Assembly (NCBI GenBank): GCA_020851785.1 | Contig: JADZCC010000076.1 | Span: forward strand, 47,995 to 111,994 | Source of the DNA: Anaerolineales bacterium | GTDB taxonomy: Bacteria > Chloroflexota > Anaerolineae > Anaerolineales > Villigracilaceae | Reading direction: 5' to 3' | DNA length: 64,000 bases | Shown here: positions 41,744 to 50,744 of the stretch, piece by piece | Layout: each line of letters opens with the position of its first letter | How positions within the stretch are numbered: position 1 is the first letter of the stretch | Position numbers and translations under genes: made by a program | The notes under the pieces: generated by a model | The model's database searches: none | The model's input: the letters and a program-made list of their open reading frames with translations, nothing else | What the model was told of the DNA's origin: nothing

Positions 41744-42271
41744 TTACAACCAGGCCCAAACTCCCCAAAAACCGATCATCACCACGCCGATGCCAAACCG
41801 CGCCGCCAGCGACCAGCCCCAGCCGGTCATCCAGGCTTTGGTGTTGGTCAGCGCGGCTTGTTGGTCTTTGAGCCGATAGCGCTCGGCGAGGCACAACCCT
41901 AGCGGCGAAGCGATGATGCCCGCAATCGGCGTGAAGAACAGGCTGACGAGAATCCCCGCCGCGAAGGCCCACAGGATGGAACTCCACGGCACGTTTTTAT
42001 CGCGCACATGCTTAGCGATGATGATGTTGTCCACGACGTTGCCGCCAATCATTAAGAGCGTAATCAGCGCGAAGAGGACCCACCCCACCCAGGTCATTTT
42101 ATCCATCGCGCTTTGAACGATTGCATAGACCAGCGTGGCGATCCACATCACGGTTAGGCCAGGGAAGACGGGAATCAACAACCCAAAGAGGCCTGCCAGC
42201 AGGACGGCAAAAGTCAGAAACCCGAAAAAGATGTCGAAGAACAGCTTAAGATCTTCTGGCGTAAGGCCCAT
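41744..42271 (-). CDS. DUF456-family membrane protein
   Basis: From the Met at 42271 (GGAGACTAC before it) the protein has 175 residues and about four membrane helices. The pattern GLFGLLIPVFPGLTVMWI, GGNVVDNIIIAKHV and TPIAGIIASPLGLCLAERYR fits DUF456, whose members have glycine-zipper-like repeats and unknown function. It follows serS on the same strand with a gap of 14 bases and may be read from the T-box-controlled transcript. Confidence 0.8.
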   Translation of the reverse strand: MGLTPEDLKLFFDIFFGFLTFAVLLAGLFGLLIPVFPGLTVMWIATLVYAIVQSAMDKMTWVGWVLFALITLLMIGGNVVDNIIIAKHVRDKNVPWSSILWAFAAGILVSLFFTPIAGIIASPLGLCLAERYRLKDQQAALTNTKAWMTGWGWSLAARFGIGVVMIGFWGVWAWL

Positions 42272-42285
42272 GTAGTCTCCTATAT

Positions 42286-43560
42286 TCAAACTGATTGGAT
42301 CACGTCAATCCCGCCCATCCACGGGCGCAGGACTTCCGGCACGCGGATCGAACCGTCGGCTTGCTGATAATTTTCCAGCACGGCGATGAGCGCGCGCGGC
42401 AGGCCCAGCCCCGAGCCGTTGAGCGTGTGGACGAATTTCGTCTTGCCGCCGTCGGCCGGGCGATACTTGATATTCGCACGACGCGCCTGAAAGTCGCGGA
42501 CGTTTGAGATGGACGAGACTTCCAGCCATTCGTCACAACCGGGGGCCCACATTTCCAGGTCGTAGGTCATGGCCGCGCCAAAGCCGAGGTCGCCTGTGCA
42601 AAGCTGTTTTACGCGGTAGGGAATGCCCAGCAAACTACAAGTCTCTTCCGCGTCTTTCAACATCTTCTGGTGAAGCGCGTCCGAATCCTCCGGCTTGCAA
42701 TAGATATACATTTCGACTTTGTCAAATTGATGTCCGCGCTTAATGCCGCGCACGTCGCGCCCGGCGCTCATCTTCTCGCGGCGGAAGCAGGGCGTGTAGG
42801 CGGTGTAAAACTTGGAGAGCGAAGCCTCGTCTAAAATTTCATCCATGTGCAGGCCGGTCAGCGGAATTTCAGCGGTGGGCACAAAGTACAGATCTTCTTC
42901 GTGGTCTTTGTAGAGATTGTCTGCAAATTTGGGCAATTGACCCGCGCCATAGACGGTTTCAGTTTTGACCATGAAGGGCAGGTATTCTTCCTGATACCCT
43001 TGGCGGATGTGCAAATCCAACATCCAGGCGATTAAGGCGCGTTGCAGGCGCGCGCCCGCTTTTTGCAAAACGTAAAAACGCGAGCCGGTTAACTTCGAGC
43101 CGCGTTCAAAGTCCAGGATGCCCAGCGCCGGCCCGAGGTCCCAGTGGGGAAGCGGTTTGAAATCAAATTTGCGCGGTTCGCCCAGCGTGCGCAGGATTAC
43201 GTTTTCATCTTCGCTTTTGCCGTAGGGCGTGCGTTCGTCGGGCAGGTTGGGGAGTCGGGAAGCGACGTCATTTAACGCGGCTTCCACTTCGGCGAGTTGT
43301 TTATCCAGCGTTGAAATTTGATCGCCGACGGCGCGCATCGCTTCCACCTTAACCTGACGGGCGGTTGGGTCTTTCATTTGGCCAATCTCTTTGGAGACGG
43401 CGTTGCGCTCGGCTTTAAGCGCTTCCGTCTGACCGAGCAGGGCGCGGCGTTTTTCGTCAAACTGCAAAATTGAGTCCACCGAAGCGGGGTCATCCTGCCG
43501 GTCTTGCAGGGCTTTGCGAATCAGTTCAGGCTTTTCACGAATCAAGTTTAGGTCTAACAT
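42286..43560 (-). CDS. serS: Seryl-tRNA synthetase
   Basis: The 424-residue enzyme charges tRNA-Ser. It starts at 43560 with the SerRS opening [18 protein letters not shown]; an N-terminal coiled coil (about 30-110) binds the long variable arm of the tRNA. The class II motifs are present: motif 1 region [12 protein letters not shown], motif 2 [13 protein letters not shown], motif 3 [22 protein letters not shown]-box leader and a strong promoter precede it, so expression should rise when uncharged tRNA-Ser builds up. DUF456 follows. Confidence 0.97.
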   Translation of the reverse strand: MLDLNLIREKPELIRKALQDRQDDPASVDSILQFDEKRRALLGQTEALKAERNAVSKEIGQMKDPTARQVKVEAMRAVGDQISTLDKQLAEVEAALNDVASRLPNLPDERTPYGKSEDENVILRTLGEPRKFDFKPLPHWDLGPALGILDFERGSKLTGSRFYVLQKAGARLQRALIAWMLDLHIRQGYQEEYLPFMVKTETVYGAGQLPKFADNLYKDHEEDLYFVPTAEIPLTGLHMDEILDEASLSKFYTAYTPCFRREKMSAGRDVRGIKRGHQFDKVEMYIYCKPEDSDALHQKMLKDAEETCSLLGIPYRVKQLCTGDLGFGAAMTYDLEMWAPGCDEWLEVSSISNVRDFQARRANIKYRPADGGKTKFVHTLNGSGLGLPRALIAVLENYQQADGSIRVPEVLRPWMGGIDVIQSV

Positions 43561-43561
43561 G

Positions 43562-43862
43562 GGGCGCCTCCGTGCGCAGGAAATAAAATACGCCCCCGAT
43601 CCATTATTGCAGGACGAAGGGGCGTTTCGTGGTGCCACCTGCTTTTACCCCCTCCGCCTGTAGCGCCTCTCTCAAATTTGATTGGGGAGGAAGGGTGGGG
43701 GTCTCGGAGTGTACTGTAACGGGTACTGCCCGGCTCTCTTATGGCGTTAGCCTCTGCGAGAACGCGCTGGCGAAGGGGATTTCAACTTTGGGCTGGTCGC
43801 CTTGCACTACCCGGCGACTCTCTGAACAGTTACAAGTTTACTTGGCTTCGCGCTGGCTTTAT
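43562..43862 (-). ncRNA. T-box leader controlling serS
   Basis: The roughly 300-base leader between the promoter and serS has the T-box layout. The AGAGAG-type 5' stem start (near 43820 and 43740) is followed by the conserved T-box word GGTGGCACCACG (43632-43643, minus strand). Next come CGTCCTGC, which can pair with GCAGG in the antiterminator, and the terminator stem ACGCCCC / GGGGGCGT followed by ATTTTATTT (about 43583-43627). It should let transcription pass into serS when uncharged tRNA-Ser binds. I could not fix the specifier codon by hand. Confidence 0.85.
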
Positions 43863-43868
43863 AGGCTG

Positions 43869-43896
43869 ATTATACGTGAGCGTGGGTGAATGTCAA
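43869..43896 (-). promoter_or_regulatory. Promoter of serS
   Basis: On the minus strand TTGACA (43896-43891) and TATAAT (43874-43869), both full consensus, with a 16-bp spacer. It lies just before the T-box leader. The rest of 43561-43982 is leader plus the 5' flank of the next plus-strand gene. Confidence 0.88.
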
Positions 43897-43982
43897 GCGG
43901 CGAGATTCAGTTTGCAGGGCGTGGATTTTTCATCAGGTATAATCCAAATTATTTTAAATCCATCCCTGATAAGGAATTGAAA

Positions 43983-44579
43983 ATGAAAAGTAAAAATAGC
44001 AAGGTGGCGGTGATTGTGACGATTGCAACCATCCTGGTGGTGGTTTTGTCTTTGGTTGGCTCCTCTTTATTTTCCTCGCCTGCGGTAAGCCCAACGCCGA
44101 CGTCTGGTCCCACCTCTACGCCACTCCCGCCGACCGAGACTTTTACGCCCAACCCCTGCACTCCCGAAAACATTAAGCCCATTGCTTTGGACTATAACCG
44201 GAATGCGCGCGCGTTTGACGACCTTTCTGTGTTGGCGCAAAACACACCCCGCGAACAGTTGGTGCCGATCATTTCACAATTGCAAGACATTCGTCGTAAA
44301 TCCGAGGATTATTCGGGCCCGGCCTGTCTGGCTAAATTACAGGAATATCAGCTTGCTTATATGAATACCTTCATTAATATGTTGGTGGCTTTATATTCCA
44401 CGGTCAACGCGGAGTTGACGCAAAATGATGTGGATGCCATCAATCAGGGCATGGCCGCTTCCATCGAATATCATAATCAATACATGGCTGAACTGGCCCG
44501 GCTGTTGGGAGTAACGCTTATCCCCTCCAATACGCCCATGCCCACCGGAACGCCGCCCACCGCCACCCCCACGCCCTAA
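43983..44579 (+). CDS. Membrane-anchored extracytoplasmic protein with Thr/Pro-rich ends
   Basis: With the ATG at 43983 (AAGGAATTGAAA before it) the protein has 198 residues. A lysine-rich start and one hydrophobic helix (VAVIVTIATILVVVLSLVGSSLF) anchor it. A Pro/Thr-rich spacer (about 35-58) leads to a helical domain of about 120 residues (ENIKPIALDYNRNARAFDDL to YMAELARLLGV), and a second Pro/Thr stretch ends the protein. Two cysteines (NPCTPEN and GPACLAK) may form a disulphide. No family is recognised. Confidence 0.75.
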   Translation: MKSKNSKVAVIVTIATILVVVLSLVGSSLFSSPAVSPTPTSGPTSTPLPPTETFTPNPCTPENIKPIALDYNRNARAFDDLSVLAQNTPREQLVPIISQLQDIRRKSEDYSGPACLAKLQEYQLAYMNTFINMLVALYSTVNAELTQNDVDAINQGMAASIEYHNQYMAELARLLGVTLIPSNTPMPTGTPPTATPTP

Positions 44580-44583
44580 AATG

Positions 44584-44613
44584 AATTTGACCCGCATTTC
44601 TGCGGGTCAAATT
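44584..44613 (+). terminator. Terminator hairpin
   Basis: AATTTGACCCGC and GCGGGTCAAATT (12 bp) around ATTTCT, right after the stop codon of the preceding gene. Confidence 0.75.
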
Positions 44614-44657
44614 GTTTAAACGCCAGAGTTCGGTTAAACTAGCTCAAAATCTATGAA

Positions 44658-44680
44658 TTCGCCCGAGGAATTCGGGCGAA
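44658..44680. promoter_or_regulatory. Palindrome before the FAD oxidase gene
   Basis: TTCGCCCGA and TCGGGCGAA lie 20 bases before the start codon of the next gene. It could be an operator or an mRNA hairpin near the ribosome binding site (GGAGACCCC). Confidence 0.4.
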
Positions 44681-44699
44681 CCGCGAAACTGGAGACCCC

Positions 44700-46115
44700 A
44701 TGTTTTTCTCGAACACTCCGCGCCCGGAAAGTTTGCAAGCCATTGCGGATGTGAAATTAATGCCTTTTTGGTTGGACGACAAAGACAAACCAGAAAAGGC
44801 GGATCTGCTGACCCAAAAAATATCGGCAGATTTGACGGTGATTGGCGCGGGCTTTACCGGCTTGTGGACGGCCCTTCAAGCCAAACAGGCCGACCCTACC
44901 CGTGAAGTCATCCTCATTGAAGCAGGGGAGGCGGCCATCGGCGCCAGCGGGCGGAACGGCGGCTTTATGTCGCCTTCCTTAACGCATTCGTTCCAAAATG
45001 GGGTGAATCGTTGGCCAACTGAAATGCCGAAACTGATTGAGTTGGGGTTGAAAAACCTGAATGAAATCGAAGCGACCATTCAGCGTTTTAAGATAGATTG
45101 CGACTACCTGCGCGCGGGGGAAATCAACATTGCCAATGAACCGTATCAAATTGAAGAACTTTATGAAGAAGCCGAACAAACCGCGCAATTTGGCATGCGC
45201 ACAAAATTTTTAGATCAAAGCGCAATGCAGGCCAAGGTTCATTCCGCTTCTTATCTGGCGGGCATTCACGATCTCGACGTGGCGCTGGTGAATCCGGCGC
45301 GCCTGGCCTGGGGCTTGCGGCGCGCCTGCCTGGAAGTTGGCGTCCGCCTGTTTGAGGGTACGCAGGTAACGGCATTGGAAGAGAAGCGCGAAACCGTGCT
45401 GGTTAAAACCACGGGGGGCGAAATCGAATCCAAAAAAGTGGCGCTGGCTACCAATGCTTTTCCGCCGTTGCTGAAAAGCCTTTCATATTATGTTGTTCCG
45501 GTTTATGACTATGTGCTGATGTCCGAGCCGCTTTCGGCAACTCAACGCGCGTCCATTGGCTGGGAGGGACGCGAAGGTCTCAGCGATAACGGCAATCAAT
45601 TTCATTACTATCGCACCACGGCTGATGGGCGGATTTTGTGGGGCGGCTATGACGCGGTTTATTATCGAAACAATCAGGTGGCGCCAGCTTTGGAAAATCG
45701 CCCGGCCTCTTTCGGACTTTTGGCGGATCATTTCTTCCAGACATTTCCCCAGCTGAGCGGACTCCGCTTTACGCACGCCTGGGGCGGCGTAATTGACACC
45801 TGCTCACGCTATACCGCATTTTGGGGCCGCGCCTATCATGGGAAGGTCGCTTATGCCATGGGCTATACCGGCCTTGGCGTTGGCGCCACGCGCTTTGGCG
45901 CACAGGTCATCTTGGACTTGTTGGACAGCCAAAAGACGGAACGAACCGCTTTACGCATGACGCGCTCAAAACCGTTCCCATTCCCGCCGGAACCGTTCCG
46001 CTCGCCAATCATCAACTTTACGCGCTGGTCGCTGAACCGTGCGGATGAAAACGCTGGAAGAAGGAACGCCTGGTTACAACTGCTCGATGCGCTGGGGCTG
46101 GGGTTTGATTCGTAG
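44700..46115 (+). CDS. FAD-dependent amino acid/amine oxidase (DAO family)
   Basis: A 471-residue flavoprotein with an N-terminal FAD-binding fold (ADLTVIGAGFTGLWTALQAK), the IGASGRNGGFMSP stretch typical of glycine oxidase / gamma-glutamylputrescine oxidase-like proteins, and a C-terminal FAD-binding end (HAWGGVIDTCSRYTAFWG, YAMGYTGLGVGATRFGAQVILDLL). It has no signal peptide, so it should oxidise an amine or amino acid in the cytosol, giving H2O2 or passing electrons on. The substrate is not evident. It stands alone, with GGAGACCCC before the start. Confidence 0.85.
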   Translation: MFFSNTPRPESLQAIADVKLMPFWLDDKDKPEKADLLTQKISADLTVIGAGFTGLWTALQAKQADPTREVILIEAGEAAIGASGRNGGFMSPSLTHSFQNGVNRWPTEMPKLIELGLKNLNEIEATIQRFKIDCDYLRAGEINIANEPYQIEELYEEAEQTAQFGMRTKFLDQSAMQAKVHSASYLAGIHDLDVALVNPARLAWGLRRACLEVGVRLFEGTQVTALEEKRETVLVKTTGGEIESKKVALATNAFPPLLKSLSYYVVPVYDYVLMSEPLSATQRASIGWEGREGLSDNGNQFHYYRTTADGRILWGGYDAVYYRNNQVAPALENRPASFGLLADHFFQTFPQLSGLRFTHAWGGVIDTCSRYTAFWGRAYHGKVAYAMGYTGLGVGATRFGAQVILDLLDSQKTERTALRMTRSKPFPFPPEPFRSPIINFTRWSLNRADENAGRRNAWLQLLDALGLGFDS

Positions 46116-46166
46116 CGTTGGTTTGAACTTCTGCTGAAGATAAGTTGACTGGTTTTAAAATAGGGC

Positions 46167-46194
46167 TTGTATTGCAATTCCAAATCGGTATAAT
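46167..46194 (+). promoter_or_regulatory. Promoter of the beta-helix protein gene
   Basis: TTGTAT (46167-46172), 16 bp, TATAAT (46189-46194); the 5' leader is about 57 bases and ends with TGGAGGATTTT before the ATG. Confidence 0.65.
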
Positions 46195-46258
46195 GAATTA
46201 ACGCGCATGGCGGTCATGTGCGTGGATGTGTAATCTGCACACCTTTATGGAGGATTTT

Positions 46259-49200
46259 ATGTACCGATCTCGTTTTAGTCTTTTTGGCATAGCCACCCTG
46301 GTGGCGCTCGTGTTTAGCGCCCTTAGCGTGGCCCCTGCGCTGGCGGATGATGCACCTCCGCCAATCGTTGAAACGGCGCCAGTTGAACCGCCGCCCGAAG
46401 AAGTCGCCACCCCGACCCCTGCGCCGGAAGAGCCGGCTCTCATACCGGCGCTTCCCGAAGGGACGGAACTTGTCGTGGCGGACGAGCAGGGAGAAGCCCT
46501 GCCGCTGGCCACCCAAGAGGCGGCTGGCACGCTCGCCGTGATTGACCCGGTTTGGTGCCCGGTGGGCGTTGCGCCCAAGAATGGCGCCAGCGGCTGTACT
46601 ACTTCGTATGCCAGTTTACAAGGGCTGGTGAACGATCTGATGACTGGCTTAGCCGGAGTGGTCCCGAACAAAAACGGCATCATTTGGATTCAACAAGGCG
46701 CCGACTCTTCTGTGGGCGCGATTGTGTTGGACGGTTCGGATCCAGACCTCGGCGCGATGGAGACCTTCGCGCTCACCCTGCAGGGCGGCTGGGATGGCGT
46801 CTTCGGCAGTTCTAAAGTGACTGGCGTTTCCACCATCAGCCAGAGCCTCCTGATTGATAACTGGGCGGGCGACGTCACCCTCAAAGATATTATTTTCTCC
46901 GGCATAACGGTGGGCACGACTCCCCACAATGCCGCGCTGGAAATTTCCACCACCAAGAATATCTCCCTGACCAACGTAGACGTGGCCGGCAACACGGGCG
47001 GGGGAACCGTGAACGGCGCGTACTTGAGTAATGACGATGGCTTGGTGGCGGGCGACGTGGTCATCACCAACAGTACCTTCACCAGCAACAAGAATGACGG
47101 TCTGATCGTATATTCTGACGGCGCGATTACGATTACCAATCTGGTGGCCAATAGCAATGGAGGGAGCGGCGCTTTGTTAGATAACATAGCGGCCACCTCT
47201 GCCAAGGCTGTGACGTTGAGCGGCAAGAGCAATCAGGTCAAGTTCAACGGGCTGGACGGCTTGGGTGTCTATTCCAAAGGTGCAGTGACGATTAACAGCA
47301 TTACCGCCAACAATAATATCGGTGGGAATGGGGTGTATGTAGATAACTCCAACGGTACAGCGGCTGTAAAATTTACCGGCACGAATATATTTCACCAAAA
47401 TGGCTTTACTGGGCTGGCCGTGTTCAGCGACGGGAGCGTTTCGATTAATAACGCCGCTGGTAACGACAATGGCGCTTATGGTTTGTACGTGGATAACCAC
47501 ACTTCCACAACCCCGCAAGCGGTGACGCTGAGCGTGAGCGGCGGCAACCCGGATACCAGCTTTAATAATAATATCAACGGTAACGTGTACATCTTTAGCA
47601 ATGGCGCCATCACGATCGCCGGATTGGATACCTCAGGAAGCAATAATGTAACAGCTGGCGTTTACTTGCAAAATGACTACGCTGGTGCAGTAGGCGGAGT
47701 GACCCTTAACGGTTGGGGCGCTGGCGTATTTGGCAATGCTGGGGGCGATGGGTTGCTCGTGTACTCAAAGGGCGCCATCACCATCTCCGCTTTGTATGCT
47801 TCCGGCAATGGCGGTGTTGGGGCTGTGCTGGATAATACGCTGGGCATTGCGCCCATAAAGATCACCGGCCCGGTCAACGTAAATAATAATGGTGATGGTT
47901 TATTAGTCCTATCCGATGGCGCGGTGACGCTCAACAACGTGTCCGCTGAGGATAATTTGAATTCTGGCGTTGTGATTGACAACAGCACGGCCGCCACGCC
48001 GCAAAGCGTGACCCTGACCGGAACTTCGCGGTTTAACCGCAATGGTTCCGACGGATTGAACGTTCTTTCGCTGGGCGCCATCACCCTGAATAACGTAGAA
48101 GCGAATGACAATGCCGGATATGGGGCTCGGCTGGACAATTGTCTTCCAATTGCCCCCCTGTTTACCACCTGCGCCGTAGTCAAGGCCGCGGCGGTAACGA
48201 TAAACGGCAACAATACCTTTAGAGGAAATGACTACGGCGGGTTGTGGGTTGACAGCAAAGGCAATATCACGGTCAATAACGTGAATGCCGATGAGAACGG
48301 TCACAATGGAGCCGCCCTGCATAATTTCTTCCCTGGCTCGGTTGGCACGGTGAGCGTAAAAAATACGCCTTCCGCCTACCCCTCGTTTAGTAATAATGGG
48401 TGGGATGGGCTCTTTGTGCTGAGCAACGGCGCCATCACCGTGATGGACTTTGACGCGTACTATAATGGTCAGGAGAATTTTGACAACGCAGACGCTGGCG
48501 ATCCAATTGATGATAGTTCTGGCTATGGCGTGTATTTGTCTTCCGATACTGGGAATGTGAGCGTCGGCACGAACCGTAAAGGTTGGTCTAATGGCCTGCA
48601 AAATAATTTCCTGTCCGGGTTGATGATCTTCACAGATGGAACGGTGACTTTAAATAACATCGTCGCTTCTAACAACGGCGGATATTTCAACCTCACTGGC
48701 TTTGACCCCCTGATCCATGACGGCTACGGCGCCTATGTGGATAATTCCACTGCGGCTACGCCTAAAGCTGTTACTCTGTTGGGAACCAACAACCAGTTTA
48801 ACGGGAATGCAGAAGAAGGGCTGATTGTTTTTACCAAAGGCGCGATCAAGGTCAACGACTTAAGCGCATCTGATAACGATGGTACCGGCATTATATTAGA
48901 CAATAGTAGCGCTCCCGGCGCAGTGGGTGGCGTGACGGTCAGCGCGTACTTAGGCGCCGATAATAATTTGCAATCGGGCCTGATCATTACCAGCCTCGGC
49001 GCAATTACGATCAATGTGATTGACGCTTGGGGGAGTGGTAATAGCCTTGACGGTTGGGTTTTGGATAACAGTTTCGTTGGCGCAAAAGGCGGCATTACGC
49101 TCACCTCTCCCAACCCCGACTGGGCCTTCGACTTCTGGGGCAATACCGGGCCTGGCTTGATTGCCACCAGCCTCGGCGCGATCAAAATCTCCGGTTTGGA

Positions 49201-50425
49201 TGCTGGCGGCAATGGTGGCGCTGGCGCGATCTTGAGCAACGCCTATACTGGCTCGGTTGGCACCGTTACCCTGACGGCTCCAAAAGTTGGCGAGAATGGC
49301 TTTAATGGTAATGTAGGATCTGGGTTGATTATTTCCAGCAATGGCGCAATTACCGCTGGGAATTTATCTGCAAATAACAACGGCTCAGGTGGCGCAATTC
49401 TGGATAACAGCTTCAGCGGCAAAACCTCGCCGCAAAACGTCACCATCACCGGCTATGGAGATTTCCACAACAACGGCGATAACGGCTTGACCGTCCTCAC
49501 CTACGGAATGATCTCAGGCAGTAGCCTCCATGCCAGTTACAATGGGCAAAATGCAAACCCCGCTACCGGCTGGGGCGTGTATTTAGACAACTGCGGGTTC
49601 TCGCTGGGGGTTTGCGATACCACCGTGGCTCCCAAGAGCGTCACGCTCACTGGTTCAGCCTCAAACTACAACTACTTTGATAATAACTATCAAGAGGGTT
49701 TGTGGGTCACCTCGATGGGCGCAATTACCATCAAGCAGGTCTCTGCCAATGGGAACAGTTGGAATGGCCTCTATTTGAGCAACCAGTGGACCAACGCAGT
49801 CGGCGGTATTACCCTCACTTCCGCCTCGGCCAGCGCCTGGAACTATCTGAACGGCAACGGCGGCGCTGGATTGGATGCCTGGAGCAATGGCGCGATTACG
49901 CTCAGTAACCTGATGGCGAATGGTAACTATACTAGCGGCGCCTATGTTGACACGCTCTCCACGGTCACCATTTCCGGCCGCAATCAGTTTAGCGGCAATA
50001 GTGACGGCGGCAATGATGGCGGCAACAATGGCTTGACCGTTTCCGCTATTGGCAATATCACCATCAGCAACCTGACCGCCAATGGAAACGATGGCAGGGG
50101 AGCAGATTTGTATAGCGTTCTCGGCAAGATCGCGCTCACCGGCGCCAACACGTTCAACCAAAACTATGCTGATGGTTTATACGCCGATGCGCTTGGCGCG
50201 GTCTCCATGACCAACGTCACTGCGGATGCAAATGGCGGGCGTGGCGTGTATGGGTATAGCGATACCAGCGCAATTACGCTCACCTGCGGCAGTATGACCG
50301 ATAACGGATCCTTTGGCTGGGAGTTTGAAGCCCTCACGACGATCACCTTGAAGGGCGTAATCCTCTCTGGCAATCTTGGTTCAGTAGTGGGCGGAACGCT
50401 GATTCAAAGCCGCGTTTGCCCGTAA
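46259..50425 (+). CDS. Giant secreted right-handed beta-helix repeat protein
   Basis: A 1388-residue exported protein. The signal peptide (LFGIATLVALVFSALSVAPALA) is followed by a Pro/Glu-rich stretch, a unique domain with two cysteines (DPVWCPVGVAPKNGASGCTTSYASLQ), and then about 19 tandem units of 45-80 residues. Each carries a strand of the kind GAITINNL, an NGxxGAxLDN turn and a DGLxVxS strand, rich in Asn, Gly and Thr. This is a parallel beta-helix pattern of surface adhesins and polysaccharide-binding proteins. No anchor or sorting signal is visible at the end (IQSRVCP). It may form a cell-surface fibre or matrix part. The flat repeats make it prone to recombination, and open frames on the opposite strand are artefacts. 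Confidence 0.88.
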   Translation: MYRSRFSLFGIATLVALVFSALSVAPALADDAPPPIVETAPVEPPPEEVATPTPAPEEPALIPALPEGTELVVADEQGEALPLATQEAAGTLAVIDPVWCPVGVAPKNGASGCTTSYASLQGLVNDLMTGLAGVVPNKNGIIWIQQGADSSVGAIVLDGSDPDLGAMETFALTLQGGWDGVFGSSKVTGVSTISQSLLIDNWAGDVTLKDIIFSGITVGTTPHNAALEISTTKNISLTNVDVAGNTGGGTVNGAYLSNDDGLVAGDVVITNSTFTSNKNDGLIVYSDGAITITNLVANSNGGSGALLDNIAATSAKAVTLSGKSNQVKFNGLDGLGVYSKGAVTINSITANNNIGGNGVYVDNSNGTAAVKFTGTNIFHQNGFTGLAVFSDGSVSINNAAGNDNGAYGLYVDNHTSTTPQAVTLSVSGGNPDTSFNNNINGNVYIFSNGAITIAGLDTSGSNNVTAGVYLQNDYAGAVGGVTLNGWGAGVFGNAGGDGLLVYSKGAITISALYASGNGGVGAVLDNTLGIAPIKITGPVNVNNNGDGLLVLSDGAVTLNNVSAEDNLNSGVVIDNSTAATPQSVTLTGTSRFNRNGSDGLNVLSLGAITLNNVEANDNAGYGARLDNCLPIAPLFTTCAVVKAAAVTINGNNTFRGNDYGGLWVDSKGNITVNNVNADENGHNGAALHNFFPGSVGTVSVKNTPSAYPSFSNNGWDGLFVLSNGAITVMDFDAYYNGQENFDNADAGDPIDDSSGYGVYLSSDTGNVSVGTNRKGWSNGLQNNFLSGLMIFTDGTVTLNNIVASNNGGYFNLTGFDPLIHDGYGAYVDNSTAATPKAVTLLGTNNQFNGNAEEGLIVFTKGAIKVNDLSASDNDGTGIILDNSSAPGAVGGVTVSAYLGADNNLQSGLIITSLGAITINVIDAWGSGNSLDGWVLDNSFVGAKGGITLTSPNPDWAFDFWGNTGPGLIATSLGAIKISGLDAGGNGGAGAILSNAYTGSVGTVTLTAPKVGENGFNGNVGSGLIISSNGAITAGNLSANNNGSGGAILDNSFSGKTSPQNVTITGYGDFHNNGDNGLTVLTYGMISGSSLHASYNGQNANPATGWGVYLDNCGFSLGVCDTTVAPKSVTLTGSASNYNYFDNNYQEGLWVTSMGAITIKQVSANGNSWNGLYLSNQWTNAVGGITLTSASASAWNYLNGNGGAGLDAWSNGAITLSNLMANGNYTSGAYVDTLSTVTISGRNQFSGNSDGGNDGGNNGLTVSAIGNITISNLTANGNDGRGADLYSVLGKIALTGANTFNQNYADGLYADALGAVSMTNVTADANGGRGVYGYSDTSAITLTCGSMTDNGSFGWEFEALTTITLKGVILSGNLGSVVGGTLIQSRVCP

Positions 50426-50481
50426 GCGCAAGGAGCGTTGACAGTGAACGTAGCTGTTTGATGTAACGCAAGATTAAGATA

Positions 50482-50516
50482 GACAAGAGACGGTCCTCTG
50501 GGATGCGTCTCTTGTC
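50482..50516 (+). terminator. Hairpin after the beta-helix gene
   Basis: GACAAGAGACG and CGTCTCTTGTC form an 11-bp stem with a 13-base loop. Confidence 0.65.
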
Positions 50517-50572
50517 GTTTAAATGAGCGGAACGGGGCGTTTTACTGACTGGCAGAGTTTTCCGCGTTAAAT

Positions 50573-50606
50573 AAAAACTCCGTGGCTTTTTGCCTCGGAG
50601 TTTTTA
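50573..50606. terminator. Bidirectional terminator
   Basis: AAAAACTCCG and CGGAGTTTTT around a short T-rich loop. It can end transcripts from either side. Confidence 0.75.
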
Positions 50607-50744
50607 GGGACTGGATGCAGAATCCTTTTCGCTGTCGTTTCGACGAGCGTAACGAGGAGAAATCTTGAATTGCGCCTGTGCGCGCTAAACTCAAGACTCC
50701 TCACTGCGTTTACCATTAATTTGAATACAGGCCTTAAGTTTGCG

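Larger units (their letters stand above)
50426..50744. other. Intergenic region between converging genes
   Basis: This 319-base stretch holds no supported gene. Two terminator hairpins (50482-50516 and 50573-50606) lie in it; the rest appears unstructured. Confidence 0.6.

Noticed and set aside
46690..50373. Several open frames on the minus strand of the beta-helix gene
   Set aside because: They arise from the repeated codon pattern of the sense gene and have no start sites or recognisable domains.
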